Shown: in pieces, positions 20,635 through 29,900 of the stretch
How the letters are laid out: each line of letters opens with the position of its first letter
How positions within the stretch are numbered: the stretch's first letter is position 1
Source of the DNA: Ramicandelaber brevisporus
Lineage: Eukaryota; Kickxellomycota; Ramicandelaberales; Ramicandelaberaceae
DNA: 57,782 nucleotides
Reading direction: 5' to 3'
Assembly: GCA_025201865.1 (NCBI GenBank)
Contig: MU602669.1
Span: 89,813 to 147,594 of the forward strand
Translations under genes and position numbers: made by a program
Notes under the pieces: model-generated
The model's database searches: none
The model's input: the letters and a program-made list of their open reading frames with translations, nothing else
Told to the model about the DNA's origin: nothing

Positions 20635-21435
20635 TTAGACAAAGAGCTCGCTCACAATCTTGATGGTGTCTGCTGGGCTCGTCACGCTGTGGCCAGTCAC
20701 CTCTGGATGCGAGTAGATCTCGTAGTCGTTGCCGCCCGGGTGCGTCTTGTCGCCAAAGAAGTGGATCTTGCTGAAGCCCTCGTCCTTGATGTGGCGCAGG
20801 CAGTAAGTCTTGTCCCAGCCGGTTGGGAACACGTCGAACGAAATCTGGCCACCAATCGAGTAAGTCAGCGGGTACTCCTCGTGTGGGAAGTTCTTCTTGA
20901 GCTCGGCGACAAACTTGGTACGGATCTGGTGCTCCTTGTCGTAGGCCTCGAACTCATTGCGCTCCTGTGGAGAGCAGTTGCGGCCGATTGGCGACACGTT
21001 GATCATGCCGTTGCGGAACTCGATGAAAGTGCCACGCTTGCGCGGAATGTCAAGGTCGGCAATGTAGCGCAGAACGAAGTTGGCCAGCTTGGCGTAGCGC
21101 TCCTCGCCGAGGAAGCCAATGAAGCTCTGAGACTCGAGCTTGCGGCCAAGACGGTAGGCAGTCAGGCCGTTCTCGGAGAAGCAGAAGTCGAACTGGGCAA
21201 GCACGTCGGCGCCGAGCTGCTCCTCCTGCTTGGCCAAGTCAGAGCCACCCACGAAACCGATGACGGCCTTCTTACGGAGATCAGCCAGCATGGCGAGCAC
21301 ATCTGGAGTAACGTCGCGGCGAGCAGGGGTGAGCGTGCCGTCCACGTCGAACAGAACGATCGTGTCAGGGTGAGCGCGATCGGCCCAGCTGGAAGCGCCA
21401 GTGGAGGAGGAAGCGGTGGCAGTCTGGAGCGTCAT
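20635..21435 (-). CDS. SEC53: Phosphomannomutase
   Basis: 266 residues. The enzyme interconverts mannose-6-phosphate and mannose-1-phosphate, feeding GDP-mannose to N-glycosylation, O-mannosylation and GPI anchors. It is a HAD-superfamily cytosolic phosphomutase: the catalytic DxDGT block is visible as [11 protein letters not shown] near residues 29-39, followed by [16 protein letters not shown], the sugar-binding segment [13 protein letters not shown] and the C-terminal [19 protein letters not shown] and [15 protein letters not shown]. Length and motifs fit Sec53/PMM with about 15 extra N-terminal residues. The start is ATG 21435; an open frame further up to 21591 has no similarity. It shares a 505-bp divergent promoter with VMS1. 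Confidence 0.95.
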   Translation of the reverse strand: MTLQTATASSSTGASSWADRAHPDTIVLFDVDGTLTPARRDVTPDVLAMLADLRKKAVIGFVGGSDLAKQEEQLGADVLAQFDFCFSENGLTAYRLGRKLESQSFIGFLGEERYAKLANFVLRYIADLDIPRKRGTFIEFRNGMINVSPIGRNCSPQERNEFEAYDKEHQIRTKFVAELKKNFPHEEYPLTYSIGGQISFDVFPTGWDKTYCLRHIKDEGFSKIHFFGDKTHPGGNDYEIYSHPEVTGHSVTSPADTIKIVSELFV

Positions 21436-21705
21436 GCTGTGGTATTCTTTAGGCAACGTGGTTATTATTGAATTTGGAGTTTGAACTATGATGATGGTGG
21501 TGGTGGTAGTAGAGCAGCGGAGATGAATGACGTGGAGCAAATTCTGCTCTGTCTCAACCAGCAAGCATGCTGTGACGACTATTATCAACAAGTCGGTTCC
21601 AAATTAGAAACAAACAGCAGTTGGCGGCATTGTGGTCTCGGACAATATTGCTCAAGCCATGCTGCGCATCCGCAGTATCTGCAGCATCTGTAATACGAAT
21701 CTACT

Positions 21706-21719
21706 TGCTTGGCCAAGCA
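21706..21719. repeat. Perfect 14-bp palindrome in the SEC53/VMS1 promoter
   Basis: tgcttggccaagca reads the same on both strands. It overlaps the 22-bp palindrome by three bases. A dimeric transcription-factor site is possible. Confidence 0.6.
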
Positions 21720-21738
21720 GGTTATCGCGACAACCTGC
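21717..21738. repeat. 22-bp near-perfect palindrome in the SEC53/VMS1 promoter
   Basis: Arms gcaggtt and aacctgc flank a centre containing tcgcga, itself a palindrome. Only one base pair is unmatched across the 22 bp. Confidence 0.65.
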
Positions 21739-21940
21739 CGCAGTCGAACCAGCGATGACCATATATCCACAGCTAGTAGCATATAAGTAAGCTGTTTGTC
21801 TTTCTTCTTTCTTTCGACAACTTTCTGCATCGTTTCTTTTTTTATTTGTTTATTCATCAACCTTGCATTCACTAGATAGAAGACAACGGCAACAGTAACA
21901 GTAACAACAACAGCAACAGCAACAACAGGCTACAAAGAAT

Positions 21941-24472
21941 ATGCCGCCAAAGAGTTCCAAGCCAGCTCACACGGGCAAGACCGTCGTCGAAGCTCCATTC
22001 ATGTTAACGGACTTCCCGAGGGACATCTTGTCGTTCATCGCGCCTGAAGAAGGGCGTACATTAGCCGAGATGCAGACGAACTTTGCAGCAACTGAGGGCG
22101 ACCGCAGTAACACTGCAGTACCAGCGAAGGCTGCCAGCAAGTTCACCTGTATGCTTTGCAACGCAGTGTTTGAGACTAGTCTTCAGCAGAGATCGCACTT
22201 CCAGTCGCAGTGGCATGTCATCAATCTACAGCTACGAGATCGCACTCGCGGCCTTGGAGTGTTCGTCCCGGTTACCGAGGAGCAGTTCAACAAGCTCACC
22301 GAGGCTTTCCAGCAGAAAGATAACGCAGTTGGAGACGCTATGCGTGCTCGGGTTGACCGCGACTTGCTGGCTCTTGGTGTCCGCAGCACTCGCATTGACG
22401 ACTCTGACATTGAGAGCCTCGACTCATTCGACGAAGACGAGGATCCGCGTCCAGCATCTGCGAAACGACCCAATCCAACTCCAGCTGCAGGTAAAGGCGC
22501 TGCGGCTGCGGCTGCGGCTGCGGAACACAGCGATGATGATGACGATGACGATGAATGCGAATTCATGAGTGCTGACGAAGCTGACCGACTGAGCGGCGAT
22601 GATTACGATGTTGATGACGACATGACTGCGAGACACGCTGATGGTGACCATGGAGACATTCTCGAACAGCTGGTGGCAATGCGCATGGTTGCTGCCAAGA
22701 GAGGTGTTCTTGATCGCATCGCCGATGAACAAGCCTCTGATGCTCAGCATCTTGGTGATCATTTCTCGTGGTTCCGCCCATCATTTGCCACTGATGACAC
22801 CGTACAGCTGTATGGCATATACCGCGAGTTGCTGGTTACCCGTCGCTCCATCCGCAAGATTAATCCGCTTGATCCAAATGCACCATCTCTGCCTATGCTG
22901 ATGCTGCGTGGTCTCCATGAGATCCGCCGCCTGACTATTGCTCCGCAGTCCAAGAAGCCAGCCCTGTGGACCATCATGCTCATTGGTTCGGGGTACTTTG
23001 CCGGCGCTATCTACAATCTCTACACGCATGAAATGGTTGCTCACAAGACGTTGAAGCGATACACTGTGCGCAAGAAGCAAGGCAAGGCCCAATACTCTGT
23101 TGGTGCGGCTGGCTCGGCTGGTTCTCGCCTGCGCATGGAACAGGACAAGCGCCTCCGTGAAGACATTGAGAAGCTGATGGTCGCCTGGAAGGGATACATT
23201 GCCGATTCGTCGCACATTTTCCTCCGTGTGAGTGAGCATTATCGCCAGACTGTGCTCCGTTTCCCGTCCGACCGCAGGGGAAGCCCAGCTGCCGAAGATG
23301 CACGAAGCCACTTGATTAATTCCGATGACCCACGTATCCGCAGCATTCCGTTCACTGTCAAGAAGGGCTCGCTCGATGAGGTTCGTCGTGTTTACAAGGA
23401 GCTGCAAACTGTACGCCTTCGTTACTTGGATGGCAGCAAGATCCTCAAGCAGGATGTGCACAACCTCAAGAAGGTGGCACAGGCTGAATTGCAGGAGCAG
23501 CATGAGCTTCAACAGCAATCTGCCGCTGCGATACCAACAACACTAACCGCGGAAGCTACGACTGCAGCCACGACGACCACCACCCTTGTTGAAGGCACTT
23601 CTCCACTGGAAACTGCACAGCCCAAGACCATCACCGTTCAACCTGAAGTCAAAGAAGAGCCAGTCGAGGATCCGGAGGCTATTGCTGCTCGCTTGGCAGC
23701 CAAGCGTGAAAAGGAGCGCGAGCGCAAAAGACGTGCACGCCAGCGCAAGAGTGCCGAGAGACAGGCTCAGCTGCATAAGAATCAAGGGGCAGAAGAGACC
23801 GAGGATAGCGATGAGGACGATGATGACAGTGATGGCTCAGATTCGTCCGAGTCAGATTCGCAATACTCCATGACGAGTCGGGCTAATCGAATGTCCATTG
23901 CGCAGATTGAGGATCTCCTCACCAAAAAGCTGGCCAAGAAAGGCGATGCTTCTGCGGCCCGGTTACGCGCTATTATTCAAGAGCGCCGTGACCAAGAAAC
24001 ACGTGAGAAGCGCGTTGCTGCCATGAACAAGCGCAAGGAAGATCAACAGCGCGGTCTGCTACTCGCTGCGGCCGCGGCCGCCCCGACCGCTGAAGCCCGT
24101 GCTCAATTGTTTGAAGCTGCGGAAACTCCTACTCGAGCTGCTGCACCATCTGGCCCAACTGATGTGGTCCGTCGCGCAGTTCTCCCTGAGACGATGAAGC
24201 GCGAAGCATCCTCGTTTGCCTTCAAAGCGGATGCCCCGCGCTCTCGTTTCGCTCCTGCTCCAATTGCTGTTCCCGCAGCCAATGCTGCACCATCCAATCC
24301 CGTTTCCCCGACATCGCCAACTGCCAATGCTGCTCCAAACTCTAGTGCGCAATCCACTCCCGAGCTCAAATGTGCTGCCTGCGGAAATGCGATTACTAAG
24401 CTGGTAGTCAAGCGCAATCTGAACTTTTGTTCTGCCAAGTGCACGCTTGCTCGCGTTCTGAACAAGTCCTAA
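21941..24472 (+). CDS. VMS1: Vms1/ANKZF1-type peptidyl-tRNA hydrolase of ribosome quality control
   Basis: 843 residues. Vms1/ANKZF1 releases nascent chains from stalled 60S subunits and protects mitochondria from faulty products. A C2H2 zinc finger (CMLCNAVFETSLQQRSHFQSQWH) lies near residues 70-93. The VLRF1 hydrolase domain spans about 265-440 (ALWTIMLIGSGYFAGAIYN, HKTLKRYTVRKKQGKAQ, then AAGSAGSRLR). The Gln in GKAQ aligns with the catalytic glutamine region of the family. An acidic, Ser-rich linker and a very basic helix (RLAAKREKERERKRRARQR) follow near 585-610, and the C-terminus has a CxxC ... FCSAKC zinc-binding motif. I did not find a clean VIM (Cdc48-binding) motif; RREKRVAAMNKRK-like sequence near 690 comes close. 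Poly-Asp and Ala runs match the window's low-complexity style. Confidence 0.88.
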   Translation: MPPKSSKPAHTGKTVVEAPFMLTDFPRDILSFIAPEEGRTLAEMQTNFAATEGDRSNTAVPAKAASKFTCMLCNAVFETSLQQRSHFQSQWHVINLQLRDRTRGLGVFVPVTEEQFNKLTEAFQQKDNAVGDAMRARVDRDLLALGVRSTRIDDSDIESLDSFDEDEDPRPASAKRPNPTPAAGKGAAAAAAAAEHSDDDDDDDECEFMSADEADRLSGDDYDVDDDMTARHADGDHGDILEQLVAMRMVAAKRGVLDRIADEQASDAQHLGDHFSWFRPSFATDDTVQLYGIYRELLVTRRSIRKINPLDPNAPSLPMLMLRGLHEIRRLTIAPQSKKPALWTIMLIGSGYFAGAIYNLYTHEMVAHKTLKRYTVRKKQGKAQYSVGAAGSAGSRLRMEQDKRLREDIEKLMVAWKGYIADSSHIFLRVSEHYRQTVLRFPSDRRGSPAAEDARSHLINSDDPRIRSIPFTVKKGSLDEVRRVYKELQTVRLRYLDGSKILKQDVHNLKKVAQAELQEQHELQQQSAAAIPTTLTAEATTAATTTTTLVEGTSPLETAQPKTITVQPEVKEEPVEDPEAIAARLAAKREKERERKRRARQRKSAERQAQLHKNQGAEETEDSDEDDDDSDGSDSSESDSQYSMTSRANRMSIAQIEDLLTKKLAKKGDASAARLRAIIQERRDQETREKRVAAMNKRKEDQQRGLLLAAAAAAPTAEARAQLFEAAETPTRAAAPSGPTDVVRRAVLPETMKREASSFAFKADAPRSRFAPAPIAVPAANAAPSNPVSPTSPTANAAPNSSAQSTPELKCAACGNAITKLVVKRNLNFCSAKCTLARVLNKS

Positions 24473-24597
24473 ACTACTCTCCTCCATCCCCACTTTCTTT
24501 ACTTTACTAACCGCTATATTCATCTCCTTTTTTTGGCAAATGTCTGCGTACAAATCAAACTATTATATAAAAAGAATAGCTAAAACAAATGACAGAG
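24473..24597. terminator. Convergent 3' region of VMS1 and the dehydrogenase
   Basis: 125 bp, AT-rich, between two convergent stops. No AATAAA hexamer was found; tatataaaaag near 24565 may serve. Confidence 0.3.
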
Positions 24598-25431
24598 TTA
24601 CAGCATTCCCTTCATGATGGGTTTCTCTTGCACGAGCTGGATGCCTTCATCGGGAGTGATGGTCAGAATATCGCCAGACAAGGACTCATCAGTGATGCCA
24701 CGCACCATGGCATCCAGAACCTGATCGACCGTAATCCAGCCGGATGCCTCCAACAGCAGTCTCAAGTTTGGCTCACCGTCCAATTCACGCAGCACCAGCG
24801 GTGTTGGAGCAAAGTATGGTGCTACGGCGTTCACGCGAATTCCGTACTTTTCCTTGTACGCAGCCAGACCAGCCGTCATGTGGACAACTGCCACCTTGCA
24901 GAATCCGTAAACGGGCATCATGCTGAGTGGAGCATAGGCAGCCATGGACGCCGTGTTCAGAATGATTCCATTAGTAACGCCTTCCTCGACGCCATCAACT
25001 GGGCCATCAACTTCAAGCTTGTCGATCCAACGACGCAGTGCCAAGCGAGTGCCAATGGCGACGGCCATGAGGTTAATGTCGACCATCTGGCGCCACTCCC
25101 GCTCGTCGCAGTCCTTCTCCCACAGCTTGCCTCCGTGTGCAACACCAGCGTTGTTAACCATGATATCAAAGCCCTTAAACTCATCAACGGCCAGCTGGAT
25201 CAGAGCGTCAATGTCCTCTTGCTTGGTAACATCGCACTTCTGGAAAACAATGGGAATCTGCTCAGATGTCTTGTGCTTGACGCCAAGTTCCAGTGCGGTC
25301 AGCTTGCCTTGATCAACAGAAATGTCGCCAATGACCACGAACGCGCCCATGGAGAGCAGGCGATCGGCGAGACCCTTGCCGAATCCAGACGCACCACCGG
25401 TGATGACCGCGACCTTGCCCTTGACTGACAT
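24598..25431 (-). CDS. Classical short-chain dehydrogenase/reductase
   Basis: 277 residues. The NAD(P)-binding motif TGGASGFGKG (residues 11-20), Asp at the end of strand 2 (VVIGDIS, suggesting NAD preference), NNAG (after IMV), the catalytic Ser in NTASMAAY and the YGFCK (YxxxK) pair are all present, so the enzyme should be active. The general layout resembles the 15-hydroxyprostaglandin dehydrogenase-like group, but the substrate cannot be told. An acidic insert (EVDGPVDGVEEGV) before the catalytic serine is unusual. It is divergent from GPN2, with a 364-bp shared promoter. Confidence 0.88.
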   Translation of the reverse strand: MSVKGKVAVITGGASGFGKGLADRLLSMGAFVVIGDISVDQGKLTALELGVKHKTSEQIPIVFQKCDVTKQEDIDALIQLAVDEFKGFDIMVNNAGVAHGGKLWEKDCDEREWRQMVDINLMAVAIGTRLALRRWIDKLEVDGPVDGVEEGVTNGIILNTASMAAYAPLSMMPVYGFCKVAVVHMTAGLAAYKEKYGIRVNAVAPYFAPTPLVLRELDGEPNLRLLLEASGWITVDQVLDAMVRGITDESLSGDILTITPDEGIQLVQEKPIMKGML

Positions 25432-25795
25432 GTTTGCTTTGTGTGTTGTGTTGTTTGCTTTGTTTGCTCTGTGTTTGTATAGGAGCGCGCGTGGAGATGA
25501 AGATGAGCTTGGTGTGACCCGAGAGAAAAAAAGAGATAAAGAGAAAGAGAAAAGTATATGCGTACAGCGCTGTGAGTATGAAGAGGCAGTTGACTAGTGG
25601 TTCTTTCTTTCTTTCTCTCTTTCTCTAACTCACTTGGACAAGACCAGCGGCACACTCCTCTTTATACCACTGTCGGCCCAATGTTCGGACGCGTGACCTC
25701 GGTCCTCGGACAACTAACTTTCAGGTTTTGTGGAGGTGTAAAAGTTTTGCGCAAAAAAACAAAAAACAAAACAACAAAAAAGCCCAAGTTCAAAG
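25432..25795. promoter_or_regulatory. Shared promoter of the dehydrogenase and GPN2
   Basis: 364 bp. It holds GTTT/TTTG repeats (25435-25475), a purine stretch (25520-25555), a TTTC run (25602-25625), a minus-strand TATAAA at 25661-25666, and an A-rich leader directly before GPN2 (25753-25785). Confidence 0.4.
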
Positions 25796-26830
25796 ATGCC
25801 GTTTGGACAGCTCGTTTTTGGACCGGCAGGCAGCGGTAAATCAACGTACTCTGCTGGTATGCACCAGTTCCTGAACGGTATCGGCCGCAAAACACTGGTA
25901 GTCAACCTCGATCCCGGCAACGACCAGACGCCATACGAGTGTGCAGTTGATGTTCGCGACTTGGTATCGGTTGAGGACGTGATGGAGCTCAAGGGGCTTG
26001 GGCCAAACGGCGCCATGATGCACTGCATGGAGTTTCTTAACGAAAACCGGCAATGGCTACTCGATCAAATGGCGGACGCGGCAGCCACGGCCCTCGGCAT
26101 CAACGCCAGTAGCGACATTGGCGGTATTGCGGAGAATGAGAAAAGTAGTGCGATTGACAAGGTGTACTTTATATTTGATTGTCCTGGCCAAGTCGAGCTT
26201 TACACACACAGCGACTCATTGCGAGAGTTGATAGCGTGGCTATGTGGAAGACCGCGGCATTTCAGACTTGTGGCGGTCAACCTGATTGATTCTCACCACA
26301 TTACTGACCCGGGCAAGTATATTGCTGCGCTAGTATTGAGTCTGCGAGCCATGCTCATGTTTGAACTGCCTCACGTCAATGTTCTCAGCAAAATAGATCT
26401 AATTAAGAGGTATGAGGGCAATGAAGAAGAAGAAGAAGAATACGACAGTGATGACATGGATAACAACGGCGGCAATAGCAATAGGAGAAGAAATAGACGA
26501 CCAAGGGCAGGTGGAATGCGATTCAATCTGGATTACTACACCGATGTCACCGATCTCAGTTATTTATACGATGAATTTGATGATCCCGATGCAGAAACTG
26601 CCGCACCAACCACCCAAGCATTCGGAAGGCGATATGCAGCGCTAAACAAAGTACTATGCGATCTCGTTGAACGATATAACTTGGTTGGTTTCCAGACACT
26701 GGCTATCGAAGACAAGAACTCGGTTACAAAACTGATGCGAGTGATTGATCGAGCAAACGGATTTGTGTTTGGTGGACTCACACCCGATAACACCTCGATC
26801 ATGAGCACTGCAATGGCGGAATTGGATTAA
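25796..26830 (+). CDS. GPN2: GPN-loop GTPase 2
   Basis: 344 residues. GPN GTPases assist assembly and nuclear import of RNA polymerase II and III. The P-loop GPAGSGKST begins at residue 9, the defining GPN loop appears as LGPNGA near residue 70, switch II is FDCPGQVEL, and the base-recognition motif is LSKIDL. The order and the LDPGNDQTPYE segment fit GPN2 rather than GPN1 or GPN3. A Glu/Asp/Asn-rich insert (nt 26415-26505) separates the core from the C-terminal region. AATAAA at 26860-26865 is a likely polyadenylation signal. Confidence 0.93.
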   Translation: MPFGQLVFGPAGSGKSTYSAGMHQFLNGIGRKTLVVNLDPGNDQTPYECAVDVRDLVSVEDVMELKGLGPNGAMMHCMEFLNENRQWLLDQMADAAATALGINASSDIGGIAENEKSSAIDKVYFIFDCPGQVELYTHSDSLRELIAWLCGRPRHFRLVAVNLIDSHHITDPGKYIAALVLSLRAMLMFELPHVNVLSKIDLIKRYEGNEEEEEEYDSDDMDNNGGNSNRRRNRRPRAGGMRFNLDYYTDVTDLSYLYDEFDDPDAETAAPTTQAFGRRYAALNKVLCDLVERYNLVGFQTLAIEDKNSVTKLMRVIDRANGFVFGGLTPDNTSIMSTAMAELD

Positions 26831-26919
26831 GAATTAACTATAGTTATAAAAAAGATTTGAATAAAGAATGAATGAATGAATGAATGAATGAGTAAGTAAT
26901 AATCATTAAATAAGAGAGG
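26831..26919. terminator. Convergent 3' region with AATAAA and AATG microsatellite
   Basis: 89 bp between GPN2 and INTS3. AATAAA at 26860-26865 is followed by about six copies of aatg (26866-26890). Confidence 0.5.
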
Positions 26920-29900
26920 CTAGCCATCATCGTCGTCATCATCAGGATCGGTCAATGAGATGCCGCGCATTCTTTTGGGATTGGTTGCTTGACGCTGGAT
27001 CTGTGGCTTGAGAGGGGATGGTGGTGTTGATCTGCCGCGTTTTAGTGGGATCGTTGAATGATTGCTGTTGTTACTGCTGCTTCTTGATGGTGGTACAACG
27101 GCAGGAGGTGGTATTATTGCTGGTGCTGATGCAACATTGTCGAGAGATTCAAGCATTTGATTGAGTAACTGAACAAGTGCTGAGTCTTGGCCTGTTGATG
27201 CACTGTGGTGCTGACTGATGCCAGGTACAGCGTGATCTCGAGTCCATGTTAAAAGCGTTCGAAGTGATTCTCGCACACTACTATCTGCTGTATTGGATGA
27301 TGTGCCATTTGTAGACCTATGGTTTGCATTGTCAGTAATCATGCCGTTATTCTCACCACTGTTGACGCCGTCGTTGTTGTTGTCGTTGTCATCATCGTCA
27401 TCGTCATCATCTGCAAAGAGGTCACTTGAGTTACGTCGTCGCTGTTGTTGAACTTGAGCTTGAGCTTGAGCTTGAGCTTGTTGACGACGGGCTGGTGGAA
27501 TCAATTGTTGCCAACTGCTCCACATCAATGTCCGCAAAACAGGACTCCTCGCCCACAATGCCAATGTGGATACACTGATTACCAGTCTAGCATCTGCAAT
27601 ATTCAGCTGTTGTTGGCTCAGTTTATGCGACTCCATGACGGCTTTTACCAGGTCAAAGATAAACTGTACCAATTGTGCATCTGGCGTCAGTGTTTCAATA
27701 AGCTGCAATATTCCAATGTGTTCTTCGCTTGTACATGTGTTGTCTCCATTGGAACAGACTGCGCTGAGGATCGACTGTACAATTGGAGAGTTACCTGTGA
27801 ATTGAGTACAGATAAGCGGCCAGACCATGATTTGATCCACAGCGGGCCATTGTCTCATATCCATAATTAAACCACATATCATCTGATCACTAACTAATCT
27901 AAAATTTGAGCCCATCAGCATACTCCTGCTCAGGACTGAGACATCGCCAGGACATAATCGGGATGCAACCAGCCGAATATACACAATGTCATTTTGAACA
28001 GTGTCGCCAAATAGAGTTGAGATTGCCATAACAAAGCTACAGAGTTGGTCGGGCGATATCATCACTAATTCATTATAATCAGCCAGAATAGCATCCATGA
28101 CTTGAACTGACATACTCTCACAGAGTTCACGGTAGATGGCGGCCAGATTTTGGATAATATCGCGTGAATTATACAATCTACACTCACATAAAATACACAT
28201 CAGTAAATGCAGTCTCAGTGATACGCTCTCCGATGTCACTGCATTGTTGGATAGCCTGATAAGAAGAGAGTTGATCGATTTGAACAGCTGAGTAGAGGGT
28301 CGAATGACAACAGATTGCACCAGTGCGTGAATAAATGCAGTTACAAAGTTACGTGGAGATGCCCGTATCTGCCTTAGTTGTTCATTTGAATACTGTAGCA
28401 TTTCAACAACCTGCTCCGCAGTGACTGGCATAAATGTAGCTGATGAAATCTGGTCTGAGATGAGATTACTGAGTCTGTCCATATCCGCATCCTTGGCGGT
28501 AGGCAATGCTTCAATTATTTGGTTGATTCTTACTTGGAGATTAGACCATGCAGATGCAGCCATTGTAGTTGATGAGTAATTCTGTAGTCCATAAACTAAG
28601 TTATCAATTCTCGTGCCAAATTGAGTCACAGTAGATGGTTGTTGCTGATGCTGCGATGTTGCTGCTGATGCTTGTAAAATTGCTGCCGCAGAAGTGGCTG
28701 CCGCCGTTGTCGAGGATGATAGAGTGTGGGATGATGATGCTGAGGATCGTCTGCTGGATAAAGCTGACTTTCGAGGTGACATTCTACTGCCGATACCACC
28801 ACCACCACCACCACCACCACCACCACCACTGCGATTGCCAGCGCCGAGGGAATCATCAGCATCTTCAAAGAAACTGAGGAAGTTTGTATTATCACTACCA
28901 GTCGGTGACGTCACTGGTACTTCGTCAACATCCATTCGGTCCACTAGTTGAGTTGCCTCATCTGTGAATGACTGTTGTGACTCAGAGGAAGCCTGCTCCA
29001 TCTGCTGCTGTTGCTGCTGTTGCTGCTGTTTTTGCTGTGGATGTTCATGTTCTTGCTCATTTTCCTGTTCATGCTCATGCTCTTGTTGTTCTAGTTGCTT
29101 CTGTTGCTGTTGCTGGTTCTGATGCTGAGCCTGGTTTAAAACTTGGTGGATATGAGATGGGTTAATGCGTGACATGAACAAGTCATTATATGCTGCATGA
29201 AGCTCTGGAGCTACGCTTAAATTGACTCCAAGCCTATCGACATCTGCGGGCAGTATCAGCTTGTTGTTAACTGCGCAATGAAGTGCATTTTGAATGTTTT
29301 GTACAAATAGCGGACGTAGCCTTGGATAAAATTCATTGGCCAACATCCGTAGATGCTCAATGCAGGTTCTTGCCATGTAAACAGTGTGAGGGTCATCGCT
29401 GGCTCTGAACAGTAGGTGAGCGAGTGGCTCCACTTTATCCTTTGAATCTTGACTATTATTGAATCCAATCCAGTCTAGCATTAGAGACAGTTTCACTGAA
29501 GCACCCAGATGCGGAGTGCGGACATATCTGAGCAGAGATAATAGTATAACAAAGCGAGGGCAGTGGCGTTCTTGAGTTGTAATGGCAGACACAACATAGC
29601 GCACAATATCTGAGAATAATCTATCAGATGGCTGTTGATGCAAATATCTATCGTATAGCCAGCTAATATATCTATTGAACGATCCAGGGTGTGATCCAAG
29701 AATTGCTCCAAATAAATCCTCCATATCATTTGGAATACGCGACAGCAGGTATTGATAATGAGTGGGCTGCATTAATAGCTGACTAATACCAGTGAATGAT
29801 TGATGTAGACTCTGGGGATGATGTATTATGCGAATCCATATTTCATTGAATTCTGGAATGCGAGATACATCCTGAAGTGCACGAATCAAATCTCGCCCAA

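Larger units (their letters stand above)
21436..21940. promoter_or_regulatory. Shared promoter of SEC53 and VMS1
   Basis: 505 bp, divergent. Two neighbouring palindromes (listed separately) lie near the centre at 21706-21738. A TATA-like catataag lies near 21780, about 160 nt before VMS1. CAA/CAG repeats occupy 21885-21930. Confidence 0.5.

Noticed and set aside
21680-21780. A possible tRNA (ggttcgactgcgg on the minus strand)
   Set aside because: It resembles a T-arm, but the stem does not pair and no acceptor, D or anticodon arms fit. The structure here is the two palindromes.
28626-28951. Plus- and minus-strand ORFs inside INTS3
   Set aside because: They are shadows of the CCA/GGT repeat (poly-Gly in INTS3) and of its low-complexity linker.
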